Position numbers and translations under genes: made by a program. Source: Alienimonas californiensis (GTDB lineage: Bacteria > Planctomycetota > Planctomycetia > Planctomycetales > Planctomycetaceae). From it: a DNA stretch of 64,000 bases. Below the pieces are notes generated by a model. That model saw only the letters and a program-made list of their open reading frames with translations, did not search any database and had not been told where the DNA came from. The DNA lies in the NCBI RefSeq assembly GCF_007743815.1, contig NZ_CP036265.1, positions 2,870,823 to 2,934,822 on the forward strand. Reading direction: 5' to 3'. Every line of letters begins with the position of its first letter. Position 1 is the stretch's first letter. Below are positions 10,798 to 20,224 of this stretch, piece by piece.

Positions 10798-11103
10798 CAG
10801 GGGCGGAAACGAACGGGGCAGGGAAACGACCGAGCGCTCGAGGGGCCGTGGGTCGTCCGCAAGATACACCGACGCATGCCGGAGATGCGATCCGATCTCC
10901 TCGGCGCGACCGTGGCAGCGCCGCGGCCGCGTGGGCCGGCGGGAGGCCCGCCGGCCCGCGGACGTTCGCTCCACCCTGACGGCAAGAGACGTCGGAGGCG
11001 CCGTGGATCGCGCCTTCCCGATTGAAGTCCGCGTGAAGTACGTCTCCCCGAGCGCGGAGCCGGGGCACCGGCCGATTGACTCGTCAGGACTGCGTCGATC
11101 TTT

Positions 11104-11135
11104 GTTGACGTCAACGCGTGGCGACAGGTGTCGCC
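11104..11135. promoter_or_regulatory. Two adjacent palindromes, candidate activator sites
   Basis: GTTGACGTCAAC (11104-11115) is a perfect 12-bp palindrome. GGCGACAGGTGTCGCC (11120-11135) has 7-bp arms. They lie about 140-170 bp upstream of the sigma-54-like promoter, a usual distance for enhancer-binding proteins. Assignment as operator sites is inference. Confidence 0.4.
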
Positions 11136-11272
11136 GCGGGTTGACGGTTCGGCCGCCAGGCGGCGGCAATTTTGTTTCAAACCGCGGCCCGCCTGTTTTG
11201 AACGGGGTGAATATACGGGATGCGCGGCGCCAGAGACGCATCTGGCACTGGCGGGATAGCGTTCTGTGCGAT

Positions 11273-11288
11273 TGGCACGCCTGCTGCA
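11273..11288 (+). promoter_or_regulatory. Sigma-54-type (-24/-12) promoter
   Basis: TGGCACGCCTGCTGCA matches the -24/-12 consensus TGGCACR-N4-YTGCW. GG at 11274-11275 and GC at 11286-11287 have the required spacing of 12. A transcript would start near 11299, giving a leader of about 115 nt before the secreted protein start at 11415. An NtrC-family activator is encoded 2.4 kb downstream. Confidence 0.6.
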
Positions 11289-11414
11289 TTGTGGTCTTTC
11301 GCTTCCGGGAGGCTCGCCCTCGTTGCCCCCCGGCCGCCACGAAGCACGGTCTGATTCAAGACTCGCCCTTCCGTCGCGTGGCTCGGAATGCGGCCCCATC
11401 GAAAGGTCGTCGTT

Positions 11415-11843
11415 ATGTTGCGCGCTCACGGCAAACTGCTCGCGATCGCCGGACTCGCCGTCACCTTTATGGCAGCGGAGACCTCGTTTGCCGGGCTGAC
11501 CGGCGCTGACCGTCTGAAGCCGGGGGTCGGATTCCACGCCCGGGGCAACGCCTCCGCCTACAACACGACCCAGCGGTACCGGCAGTCCGCCCCGCGGTCG
11601 TACGCGGCCCCGCAGTACTACGCCGCTCCCCGCGGAATGACTGTCCCGGCCCAGAACTTCGGTTCGGTGGCGGTTCGTCCGGCGGCCCCGGCTCCGACGA
11701 TCGCGACCCAGCCGCGGGTCGTCACGCAGCCGCGGATCGTTCACGCGCCGCAGGGCCGGGTGATCTACCAGGCACCGGCGTATCACGTGCCGGCCGCCCC
11801 GGCGCCGCGGGCGGCGGGCCTCCCGGTCGCCCCTCCGCGCTGA
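11415..11843 (+). CDS. Small secreted Pro/Ala/Gln-rich protein
   Basis: A 142-residue protein with a clear signal peptide (MLRAHGKLLAIAGLAVTFMA, cleavage after ...SFA). The mature part is low-complexity, rich in Pro, Ala, Tyr, Arg and Gln (SYAAPQYYAAPRG, TQPRVVTQPRIVHAP) and has no Cys. I do not recognise a family; similar short exported Pro/Tyr-rich proteins occur in planctomycetes. The ATG at 11415 is chosen over the upstream in-frame start at 11388 because it begins the signal peptide and follows AAAGG at 11402-11406. It is preceded by a sigma-54-type promoter and followed by two terminator-like hairpins, so it is probably a single-gene transcript. Confidence 0.75.
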   Translation: MLRAHGKLLAIAGLAVTFMAAETSFAGLTGADRLKPGVGFHARGNASAYNTTQRYRQSAPRSYAAPQYYAAPRGMTVPAQNFGSVAVRPAAPAPTIATQPRVVTQPRIVHAPQGRVIYQAPAYHVPAAPAPRAAGLPVAPPR

Positions 11844-11884
11844 GGGTTTTCGGCGGCCTGCGTCAGCACCGCGAAACTCTTGAT

Positions 11885-11928
11885 AAGACGGCGGGCCAGT
11901 TTCGTAAATCCGCTCCGCCGTCTTGTTT
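11885..11928 (+). terminator. Terminator-like hairpin after the small secreted protein
   Basis: AAGACGGCGG (11885-11894) pairs perfectly with CCGCCGTCTT (11915-11924) across a 20-nt loop, followed by GTTT. It lies 42 bp after the stop at 11843. Confidence 0.6.
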
Positions 11929-11932
11929 CGCC

Positions 11933-11965
11933 GGCCAACCCCCGTCAGCGGGCGGTTGGCCGTTT
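11933..11965 (+). terminator. Second hairpin in tandem
   Basis: GGCCAACC (11933-11940) pairs with GGTTGGCC (11954-11961), with an inner CCC/GGG pair and GTTTC after it. Together with the preceding hairpin it isolates the secreted-protein gene from the peptide genes downstream. Confidence 0.45.
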
Positions 11966-12022
11966 CATGCGCCCCCCGATGGATCGCCGGTGGCTCCCAT
12001 TTCCCACGTGCGAGAACGAACG

Positions 12023-12121
12023 ATGTCCGAAGACGCGTTCCTGTCGGCCACGGTCGCCTGGCTCTCCCTGGCCGGCCTTGGCGCCATTCTGCTCCTCGTG
12101 GCCACTGCCTGGTTGTTCTGA
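12023..12121 (+). CDS. 32-residue single-span membrane peptide
   Basis: ATG at 12023 to TGA at 12119-12121 encodes 32 residues. A short acidic start (MSEDAFLSA) is followed by one long hydrophobic helix (WLSLAGLGAILLLVATAWLF) that runs to the last residue. This is the layout of small accessory membrane subunits. No family is recognised and the ribosome binding site is weak. A second 32-residue membrane peptide starts 58 bp downstream. Expression is unproven, but the codon choice and the clean helix in a 99-nt frame make a real gene likely. Confidence 0.5.
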   Translation: MSEDAFLSATVAWLSLAGLGAILLLVATAWLF

Positions 12122-12166
12122 CCGTTCGTCCCGTCTCACTCGATTGATCACGCCCGCAGGGCGATT

Positions 12167-12174
12167 AAAGGAGG
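12167..12174 (+). promoter_or_regulatory. Strong ribosome binding site before a TTG start
   Basis: AAAGGAGG lies 5 nt before the TTG at 12180. It is one of the best Shine-Dalgarno sequences I saw in the window and decides the start of the second small peptide. Confidence 0.65.
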
Positions 12175-12179
12175 TTAAG

Positions 12180-12278
12180 TTGTCCAACCTGCAACAATAC
12201 GTCGAGCCGATCTTCTGGGTCTGCTTCGTCGCGGCGGCGCTGCTGCTGATGACGGGGTGGGGGAGCCAGTCCCCGTAG
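12180..12278 (+). CDS. 32-residue single-span membrane peptide, TTG start
   Basis: A TTG start, five bases after a strong AAAGGAGG, opens a 99-nt frame encoding 32 residues. A polar N-terminus (MSNLQQYVEP) leads into one membrane helix (IFWVCFVAAALLLMTGWG) and a short tail, SQSP. The length equals that of the peptide encoded at 12023-12121, yet the sequences differ. No family is recognised. The pair may form a small membrane complex or be accessory subunits of a larger one; this is inference. Confidence 0.6.
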   Translation: MSNLQQYVEPIFWVCFVAAALLLMTGWGSQSP

Positions 12279-12289
12279 GGTCCGGCTTA

Positions 12290-12324
12290 CCGGAGGTCCG
12301 GATCACGGGAATCCGGCCTCCCGG
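12290..12324. terminator. Strong inverted repeat after the small peptide genes
   Basis: CCGGAGGTCCGGAT (12290-12303) pairs with ATCCGGCCTCCCGG (12311-12324) with a single bulge. There is no T-run, so it may be a transcript-end stabiliser or a leader structure of the kinase gene rather than a classical terminator. Confidence 0.45.
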
Positions 12325-12498
12325 GATCTGTACTTTCGGCCGCTGTCCTCCCGGCAACGCGTGGGCGATCGGCGGGACGCTTGCCCGGACGGAACGGGCG
12401 GCGATTCGACGGTCCCGTGGTTCGCCCCGGCGCGAGACCGTACTCTGATCGCCTCCGATGGGCCGCATCGGAATTCGTCGACCGCCGGATCGCCCTCC

Positions 12499-13809
12499 AT
12501 GCCTGAACCGCCTTTGGGGAGAAAGGAAATTGACGACGCCCTGTTTCGGTACGTCGCCAATTTCACCTACGACTGGGAAAGTTGGCACGACCCCGCCGGA
12601 ACCCCGGTCTGGATCAACGACGCGGTCGAGAGAGTGACCGGTTACGGCGTCGAGGAGTGTTTGGCGATGCCGGAGTACCCGGTGCCGATCGTCGATCCGA
12701 ACGACCGGGACCGCTTGCGGCAGATGCTCCGGGAGGGGGTCGAGGGGCGGTCGCATAACGATCTGGAATTCCGGGTGCGGACGAAGGCGGGCGAACGGCG
12801 CTGGATGGCCGTGTCGTGGCAGCCGATGTCCGACGACCGCGGCCGGCCCCTGGGCTTTCGCACCAGCGTCCGCGATATCGCGGACCGGCAGGCCCTACGG
12901 GAGAAGCTCCGGCTGCAGAACGAGCGCCTGGAACGGCTGGTCCGGGAGCGGACCGCACAGGTCGCCCGCCTGTTAAAGAACCGCGGCCGGATGGAGCGCC
13001 TCGCCGCGGTGGGCGAACTGGCCGCCGGCGTGGCCCACGAGATCAATAATCCGCTGGCCGGCATCCGTAACGCGTTCGCCCTGATCGGGAGCAGCCTCGC
13101 CCCTGATCACCCGCATTACGAGCTGATTGAATTAGTCGACGCGGAGATCGAGCGCATCAGTGCCATTATTCATCAGATGTATCAGCTTTATCGAAGCTCT
13201 CCGCTGCGGGCGGAGGATCTTGCCGTGGAAAAGGTCGTCAGGGACGTCTTCTGTCTGCTGGACCTGATCGCCGACCGGCACGGCGTGCGGCTGACGGTCG
13301 CCCGGGCGGACGGCTCCCCGGAGCCGACCGCCGCCCGGTTGCCGGAGAACGAACTCAAACAGGTGCTGTTCAACCTCGTGCGGAACGCCGTGCAGGCGTC
13401 CGAGCCCGGCGGGGAGGTGCGGGTGGAGATCGCCGCCGGCCCTGCCGAGGCCGATGGGGCCGGGGCAGGGGCCGACGGCGTCGGGGCCGCGGAGGCCGAC
13501 GTCGTGGCGATCGCCGTGGTGGATCAGGGGACGGGGATCGACGCCGACACGCTGCCCCGCATCTTCGAGCCGTTCTTCAGCACGAAGGGCAAGCTGAAGG
13601 AGGGGATGGGGCTGGGGCTGTCGGTGACCCAGAACCTCGTCGCCGCGATGGGCGGGGAGATCGTCTGCGAGACGGAGCCGGGGATCGGGACGACCTTCCG
13701 CGTGACCCTGCCCCGCCGCACGCCCCAGCCGGGCGACGGCAGCGGCGTCGGCCCAGGCGTCGGGGAACGTGGCGTCGGGGAACTGGCCGCCGATCATGAG
13801 CAGGGCTGA
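12499..13809 (+). CDS. PAS-domain sensor histidine kinase (NtrB-like class)
   Basis: A 436-residue cytosolic kinase. A PAS domain (about 15-130; YDWESWHDPAGTPVWIND, ends SVRDIADRQALREKL) is followed by a coiled coil. The HisKA H-box is GVAHEINNPLAG (His180), and the HATPase domain has an N-box (NLVRNAVQASEPGG), a G1 box (DQGTGIDADTLPRIFEPFFS) and a G2 box (GMGLGLSV). No membrane segment is seen, so it senses an internal signal. I chose the ATG at 12499; the longer frame upstream is not domain-like. Its stop lies 4 bp before the preferred start of an NtrC-type regulator, so the two form a two-component pair. A weak -24/-12-like sequence (12376-12390) precedes it. Confidence 0.93.
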   Translation: MPEPPLGRKEIDDALFRYVANFTYDWESWHDPAGTPVWINDAVERVTGYGVEECLAMPEYPVPIVDPNDRDRLRQMLREGVEGRSHNDLEFRVRTKAGERRWMAVSWQPMSDDRGRPLGFRTSVRDIADRQALREKLRLQNERLERLVRERTAQVARLLKNRGRMERLAAVGELAAGVAHEINNPLAGIRNAFALIGSSLAPDHPHYELIELVDAEIERISAIIHQMYQLYRSSPLRAEDLAVEKVVRDVFCLLDLIADRHGVRLTVARADGSPEPTAARLPENELKQVLFNLVRNAVQASEPGGEVRVEIAAGPAEADGAGAGADGVGAAEADVVAIAVVDQGTGIDADTLPRIFEPFFSTKGKLKEGMGLGLSVTQNLVAAMGGEIVCETEPGIGTTFRVTLPRRTPQPGDGSGVGPGVGERGVGELAADHEQG

Positions 13810-13813
13810 CCCG

Positions 13814-15301
<1,488 letters not shown>

Positions 15302-15329
15302 CGCGCACGCTGCCGCCCGGCGACGTCGG

Positions 15330-15950
15330 TCAGCGTTCGGCCTGTTCGCGTCGCAGTTCCCGGTGTCGGCTGATCGCCCGGTAGAGGAAGGCCAGCAGCA
15401 GTGCCGCAACGACCGCCATCCCGACGTAATTGAGCCCGCTCTTGATCGTCTCCTGGGTGTCGGCGAGCCAGTATCCGACGCCCGCCAGCAGTGCCGTCCA
15501 AATCGTCGTGCCGATGGCCGTGCCGATCAGGAACCGGGTCAGGCCCATCTCGGAGAGCCCGGCCGGGACGCTGATGAGCGTTCGCACGCCAGGCACGAGG
15601 CGGCCGATCGTCACCGCCCACAGGCCGTAGCGGTCGAACCAGGCGTCGGCCCGCTCCACGTCCCTGGGCGAGGTGCCCAGCCAGTGCCCGTGGCGTTCCA
15701 CCCAGCCGCGGAACCGCTCCGTGCCCACGCGGCGGGCCACGCCGTACCACGCCAACTGGCCCAGCACGGAGCCGACCGTGCCGGCGACGATCATCAACGT
15801 CAGCGAATACCCGCCGGCTTTCGCCGCCGCCCCGGCGGCGGGCATGACGACCTCCGAGGGGATCGGCGGGAAGACGTTCTCCAGCAACATCAACACGGCG
15901 GCGCCGGCGTAGCCCCAGGACTGGAGCGTGTCGGTGATCCAGCTGTCCAT
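15330..15950 (-). CDS. DedA family (SNARE-associated/VTT) membrane protein
   Basis: A 206-residue polytopic membrane protein of the DedA family. Family signs are LENVFPPIPSEVVMPAAG near residue 25, the amphipathic RYGLWAVTIGRLVPGVRTLI with the conserved G-R-x-x-P-x-x-R block near 115, and several hydrophobic spans. DedA proteins act in envelope homeostasis, and some are undecaprenyl-phosphate or phospholipid flippases. The ATG at 15948-15950 is chosen because the upstream extension is Arg/Gly-rich. It converges with the response regulator gene (28 bp apart) and is divergent from the oxidase cluster. Confidence 0.92.
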   Translation of the reverse strand: MDSWITDTLQSWGYAGAAVLMLLENVFPPIPSEVVMPAAGAAAKAGGYSLTLMIVAGTVGSVLGQLAWYGVARRVGTERFRGWVERHGHWLGTSPRDVERADAWFDRYGLWAVTIGRLVPGVRTLISVPAGLSEMGLTRFLIGTAIGTTIWTALLAGVGYWLADTQETIKSGLNYVGMAVVAALLLAFLYRAISRHRELRREQAER

Positions 15951-16200
15951 CTGCCCCCGTCCTGCGCGGCCTGTGCGTGGGAATGCGCGGCGGCGCCGCG
16001 GTCCCGGTTCCGCCTCGCAGCCTGCCGACTCGGGACGCCCCCGTCGACGGCGGCGTCCCGAGCGCAGCAGGGGGAAAACGCGGTGACCGCAGGACATGGG
16101 GGCCGGCCGGTTGACGCGACCGCGGCGCCGCAGGACCGTCCGCAGATCGCCCCCGCACGCGGCTCCGATCCCGCCGCTCGCCTGTGATCGCCCCCCCCGC

Positions 16201-17217
16201 ATGACCGACCGACCCGGACCCGTGCGGCGCCCCCTCGCCGCCGTGAAGGCGCTGCTCGGGGCGCTTTCCGCCGTCGCGGCGGCCGGCTGCGGCGGGACGC
16301 AGTCGGCCCTCGACCCCGCCGGGCCGGCCGCCGCGGAGGTGCTCACCCTGTTCTGGTGGATGCTGGGCGGGGCGATCCTTATCTGGGCGCTCGTGGCGGG
16401 GTTGGCCGTCTACGCCATCGTCATCGACCGGCCGCGGCACGATCCCGCCGCGACCCGCTGGTGGGTGATCGGCGGCGGGGTCGTGGCGCCGACGGTGATC
16501 CTCACCGTGCTGCTGATCTACGGCCTCCGCCTGATCCCCCCGCTCGTCCGCGACGCTCCGGCGGACAGCCTGACCGTCGAAGTCGACGGCGTCCGCTGGT
16601 GGTGGCGGATGCGGTACCGCACCCCGGACGGCCCCGTGGAGACGGCGAACGAACTCTGTCTGCCCGTCGGCGAGCCGGTGCAGTTTCTGCTCCGCAGCGA
16701 CGACGTAATTCACTCCTTCTGGATCCCGGCCCTCGGCGGAAAGATGGATATGATCCCCGGCCGGGAGAACCGTCTGGCGCTGCAGGCCGACCGGGCGGGG
16801 ACGTTTCGCGGCGCCTGTGCGGAGTACTGCGGGGCCTCCCATGCGTTGATGAACTTCGACGTCCGCACGCTGCCGCGGGCGGAGTTCGAGGCCTGGCTCG
16901 CCGGTCAGGCCGCCCCCGCCGCGGCGCCGGAGACGGCGCTGGCGGAGCGGGGCGAACGGCTGTTCCTCGCCTCCGGTTGCGGGGCCTGTCACGCGGTCCG
17001 CGGGACCGCGGCCGACGGCGGCGTCGGGCCGGACCTCACCCACATCGGCGGGCGGCTCACCATCGGCGCCGGACTGCTGCCGAACGACGAGGACACGCTG
17101 ATGCGCTGGATCGCCCGCTGCGACGAATTGAAGCCGGACGTGGACATGCCCGCCTTCGACCACCTGTCCGACGACGAACTGCGGGCCCTCGCGGTCTATC
17201 TGAAAGGCCTGCGATGA
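16201..17217 (+). CDS. coxB: Cytochrome c oxidase subunit II with C-terminal cytochrome c domain
   Basis: A 338-residue subunit II. A lipoprotein-type signal (SAVAAAGC) is followed by two membrane helices (about 45-70 and 85-110) and a cupredoxin domain with the aromatic VRWWWRMRY and the CuA ligands DVIHSFW ... CAEYCGASHALM. A fused cytochrome c domain carries the heme motif CGACH near residue 261 and a distal Met in DVDMPAF. This is the caa3-like layout, taking electrons from a soluble or membrane cytochrome c. Its TGA overlaps the ATG of the subunit I/III gene (ATGA). The start at 16201 is the first ATG that precedes the signal. Confidence 0.94.
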   Translation: MTDRPGPVRRPLAAVKALLGALSAVAAAGCGGTQSALDPAGPAAAEVLTLFWWMLGGAILIWALVAGLAVYAIVIDRPRHDPAATRWWVIGGGVVAPTVILTVLLIYGLRLIPPLVRDAPADSLTVEVDGVRWWWRMRYRTPDGPVETANELCLPVGEPVQFLLRSDDVIHSFWIPALGGKMDMIPGRENRLALQADRAGTFRGACAEYCGASHALMNFDVRTLPRAEFEAWLAGQAAPAAAPETALAERGERLFLASGCGACHAVRGTAADGGVGPDLTHIGGRLTIGAGLLPNDEDTLMRWIARCDELKPDVDMPAFDHLSDDELRALAVYLKGLR

Positions 17218-19802
17218 ATAAGACGCCCGCCGACGCGCCCGACGACCGCGTCCGCCCCGGAGACGTCGACCCCCTGCCGGAGGCCCCGCCGAAAGCGGTC
17301 CGGGAGGCGCAGGAGGAGCGCCTGATGACGGTCTGGCGGGCTCCGAAGGGCTGGCGCTACTGGTCCGCGGTCAATAACACCGAGGTCGGGCTGTGGTACA
17401 CGCTGGCGGCGTTCGCCTTCTTTTTATTCGGCGGGGTCCTGGCTCTGTTGATGCGAGTGCAGCTCGCCTTTCCGGAGAACGACTTCCTCTCGGCGGATCG
17501 ATATAATCAGGTCTTCACCCTGCACGGTTCGGTGATGATGTTCCTGTTCGCCGTGCCGATTTTCGAAGCGTTTTCAATTCTCATTCTGCCCCAGATGCTG
17601 GGGGCCCGGGACCTGCCGTTCCCGCGGCTGTCGGCGTTCGGGTTCTGGTGTTATCTGATCGGCGGGGTCTTCGTCTGCGGGTCGATCTTCTTCGACGCCG
17701 CCCCCAAGGGCGGGTGGTTCATGTACCCGCCGATGACGACGGACTATCAACCGGGGGTGGGGGCGGATATCTGGCTGCTGGGGCTATCGTTTATCGAGAT
17801 CGCCTCGATCGCCGCGGCGGTCGAGCTGATCGTCGGGGCGCTGAAGTGCCGGCCGCCGGGGATGCGGGTGAACCTGATGCCGCTGTATAGCTGGTACATC
17901 CTGGTCGTCGGGGCGATGATTCTGTTCGCGTTCCCCCCGCTGATCGCCGGGGATATTTTGTTGGAGATGGAACGGGCCTTCGACTGGCCGTTTTTCGATC
18001 CGGCCCGCGGTGGGGACCCGGTGCTCTGGCAGCACCTCTTCTGGATCTTCGGGCATCCGGAGGTCTATATCGTCTTCCTGCCGTCGGTGGCCCTGATGGC
18101 GACGATCGTGCCGACGTTCGCCCGCACGCCGATCGTCGGCTATAGCTGGGTCGTGCTCGCCGCGGTGGGGACGGGGTTCCTCAGCTTCGGGCTGTGGGTG
18201 CACCACATGTTTACGATCGGTCTGCCTGGCGTGTCGATCGCGATTTTCTCGGCGGCGTCGATGGCGGTCGCGATCCCGACCGGGGTGCAATTATTCTGCT
18301 TCCTGGCGACGCTGCTGGTCGGTAAGGCGGCGGTGCGTTCGACGGCGATGCTGTTTATTCTGGCGAGCCTGGTGACGTTCGTGGCGGGCGGACTGACGGG
18401 GGTGATGGTCGCCGTGGCCCCGTTCGATTTTCAGGCCCACGACACCTACTTCGTCGTCGGGCACCTGCATTACGTGCTGGTCGGCGGGACGATCTTTCCG
18501 ATCGTCGGCGGGGTCTATTATTTCTACCCGCTCGTCAGCGCCGGCAAACAGCTTTCGGAACGGCTGGGACGAATCGCCTTCTGGCTGCTGCTTATCGGAT
18601 TCAACGTCACCTTCCTGCCCATGCACTGGAGCGGGCTGCGGGGGATGCCGCGGCGGGTTTATACCTACCCCGCCGGGTTGGGGGTGGACCTGCTGAATCT
18701 GATCTCCTCCTGCGGGGCGGCGTTATTGGCGGCGGGCTTCCTCGTCTTCGTCTGGGACGTGCTGCGGCCGAAGGGGAAGCAACCCGTCGCCCCGCGGAAT
18801 CTGTGGGGCGCGGGCACGCTGGAATGGCTGGCGGAGGCGACCGGCCGGCCCTGGGGCGTGCGGTCGATCCCGGAGATCGACAGCCGCTATCCGCTCTGGG
18901 ATCAGCCGAACTTCGTCCGCGACGTGGACGAGGGCCGCTTCTATCTGCCGGACGCGGAGGAGGGGAAGCGGGAAACGCTGGTCACCTCCGTCATCGACGC
19001 CCAACCGCAGCAATGCCTGCGGGTGCCCGGGCCGTCGTTCCTGCCGGCGCTGGCGGCGCTGTTCACCGGCGGGCTGTTTATCTTCGCCACCTATCACTGG
19101 TGGTGGTGGGCCGGCGGCAGCGGACTGTTCGGGCTGGGCACAATCTTGGTTTGGCTGTGGACCGGCGCCGCCCGGATCCCGGAGAAGGACGAGAAAAACG
19201 TGGGGCTGGGCCTGTCGCTGCCGCTGTACGTCTCCGGCCCGCAGGCGGTCGGCTGGTGGGCGATGACGATCACGATGATCGGCGACATGACGGCGTTTAT
19301 CTCACTGGTGTTCGGCTATCTCTTTTATTGGACGGTGCACCCGCAGTTCCCCCCGCCGGGGCTCGCCGATCCGGACCGGGCGCTGCTGTTGATCGGCGGC
19401 GGGGCGCTGCTGGGCAGTTGGGGGGCGACGATCCTCGCCCGCCGCTGGAACCGGGCGGATCGGGCCGTCTGGTTCTACGGCGCCGCGGCGGCGGCGCTGC
19501 TGCTGAGCGTCGGCGGCGCCGCGGCCCTGACGGCGGCGCCGTGGCGGGCGGGGCTGGACCCGACGGAGCACGTCTACCCGGCGATCGTCTGGGTCCTCGC
19601 CGGCTGGACCGGCCTGCACGCCCTCACCGGGGCGATTATGCAGGGATACTTCATCGCCCGCCGGGCGGCGGGGCGGATGACCGCCAAATACGACGCCGAC
19701 GTCTGCAACGTCACCCTGTATTGGCACTTCATGGCCCTCACCGCCGCGATCACGGCGGCGACGCTGGCCGGCTTTCCGCTGCTCGCCGGGGAACTGCCGT
19801 GA
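17214..19802 (+). CDS. coxA: Fused cytochrome c oxidase subunits I and III
   Basis: An 862-residue membrane protein. Residues about 45-560 are subunit I: low-spin heme ligand in FTLHGSVMMF, CuB/D-channel/Tyr motif GHPEVYIVFLP, CuB pair WVHHMFTIG and heme ligands in FVVGHLHYVL. The last 300 residues resemble subunit III (GWWAMTITMIGDMTAFIS, ending with a WHFM helix). Compared with canonical A-family enzymes the K-channel PTGIK block reads PTGVQ, and the D-channel Asn positions look changed (SILILP, FPRLSAF), while the entry Asp is kept (GARDLPFPR). It reduces oxygen and conserves energy in the cell membrane. It overlaps both neighbours by 4 bp. Confidence 0.94.
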   Translation: MNKTPADAPDDRVRPGDVDPLPEAPPKAVREAQEERLMTVWRAPKGWRYWSAVNNTEVGLWYTLAAFAFFLFGGVLALLMRVQLAFPENDFLSADRYNQVFTLHGSVMMFLFAVPIFEAFSILILPQMLGARDLPFPRLSAFGFWCYLIGGVFVCGSIFFDAAPKGGWFMYPPMTTDYQPGVGADIWLLGLSFIEIASIAAAVELIVGALKCRPPGMRVNLMPLYSWYILVVGAMILFAFPPLIAGDILLEMERAFDWPFFDPARGGDPVLWQHLFWIFGHPEVYIVFLPSVALMATIVPTFARTPIVGYSWVVLAAVGTGFLSFGLWVHHMFTIGLPGVSIAIFSAASMAVAIPTGVQLFCFLATLLVGKAAVRSTAMLFILASLVTFVAGGLTGVMVAVAPFDFQAHDTYFVVGHLHYVLVGGTIFPIVGGVYYFYPLVSAGKQLSERLGRIAFWLLLIGFNVTFLPMHWSGLRGMPRRVYTYPAGLGVDLLNLISSCGAALLAAGFLVFVWDVLRPKGKQPVAPRNLWGAGTLEWLAEATGRPWGVRSIPEIDSRYPLWDQPNFVRDVDEGRFYLPDAEEGKRETLVTSVIDAQPQQCLRVPGPSFLPALAALFTGGLFIFATYHWWWWAGGSGLFGLGTILVWLWTGAARIPEKDEKNVGLGLSLPLYVSGPQAVGWWAMTITMIGDMTAFISLVFGYLFYWTVHPQFPPPGLADPDRALLLIGGGALLGSWGATILARRWNRADRAVWFYGAAAAALLLSVGGAAALTAAPWRAGLDPTEHVYPAIVWVLAGWTGLHALTGAIMQGYFIARRAAGRMTAKYDADVCNVTLYWHFMALTAAITAATLAGFPLLAGELP

Positions 19803-20224
19803 GCGATTTTCGTCCTGAATCACAGAATGAAAGAGCCACTGAGCGGGAGCCCGACGCCTCTGAGCTGCCGGAGCGGCCGGCGCTGCTCTGGCTGCTGGCG
19901 TTCGCGCCGACGGTGTGGGCGGTTCACTTTCTGGCCTGCTACGTGCCGGCGGCGATCTGGTGCGCGAAGTTCGGGACGCTCGGCCGGCTGCCGATTTATA
20001 TTGCGGTCGTGACGGTGCTGGCCCTCCTGGCGATCGGCTGGACGGGCTGGGGCGGCTGGCGGCGGCACAGCGTCGGGACGAGCGAGGCGGTCCCGCACGA
20101 CTTCGACGCCCCGATCAGCCGGCATCGGTTCCTCGGCTTCGCCACGGCGTTGCTGTCGGGGCTGTCGGCGGTCGCCACGCTGTTCACGGCGGCGGCCTTT
20201 CTCTTCGCGGGGGTCTGCGAGTGA
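19799..20224 (+). CDS. Small membrane protein of the oxidase cluster
   Basis: A GTG start overlapping the preceding TGA (GTGA) gives 141 residues. A polar, acidic N-terminus (about 30 residues) is followed by three hydrophobic helices (LLWLLAFAPTVWAVHFLACY; LPIYIAVVTVLALLAIGWTG; LGFATALLSGLSAVATLFTA). I do not assign a domain. Genes like this often sit between oxidase subunit I/III and ctaG, so it is probably a small structural or assembly subunit. Its own TGA overlaps the GTG start of the next gene in the same way. Confidence 0.85.
   Translation: MSDFRPESQNERATEREPDASELPERPALLWLLAFAPTVWAVHFLACYVPAAIWCAKFGTLGRLPIYIAVVTVLALLAIGWTGWGGWRRHSVGTSEAVPHDFDAPISRHRFLGFATALLSGLSAVATLFTAAAFLFAGVCE

Larger units (their letters stand above)
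10798..11414. other. Divergent 617-bp intergenic region
   Basis: No gene is seen. It separates the minus-strand phosphatase-cytochrome gene from the plus-strand small secreted protein. The right half is distinctly richer in A/T than its surroundings and holds two palindromes (11104-11115, 11120-11135) and a sigma-54-like promoter (11273-11288), each listed separately. Confidence 0.6.

Noticed and set aside
7951..12390. A shared 14-mer (ACGCTTGCCCGGAC) upstream of the sulfatase and kinase genes
   Set aside because: Only two copies, with no symmetry and different flanks. Only the second has GG and GC at sigma-54 spacing, and there the -24 part is weak. Chance is plausible in G+C-rich DNA.
12376..12390. 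Sigma-54-like promoter before the PAS kinase gene
   Set aside because: GG and GC have the right spacing and TTGC is present, but the -24 half reads CGGCGG rather than TGGCAC. Too weak to list as a promoter.
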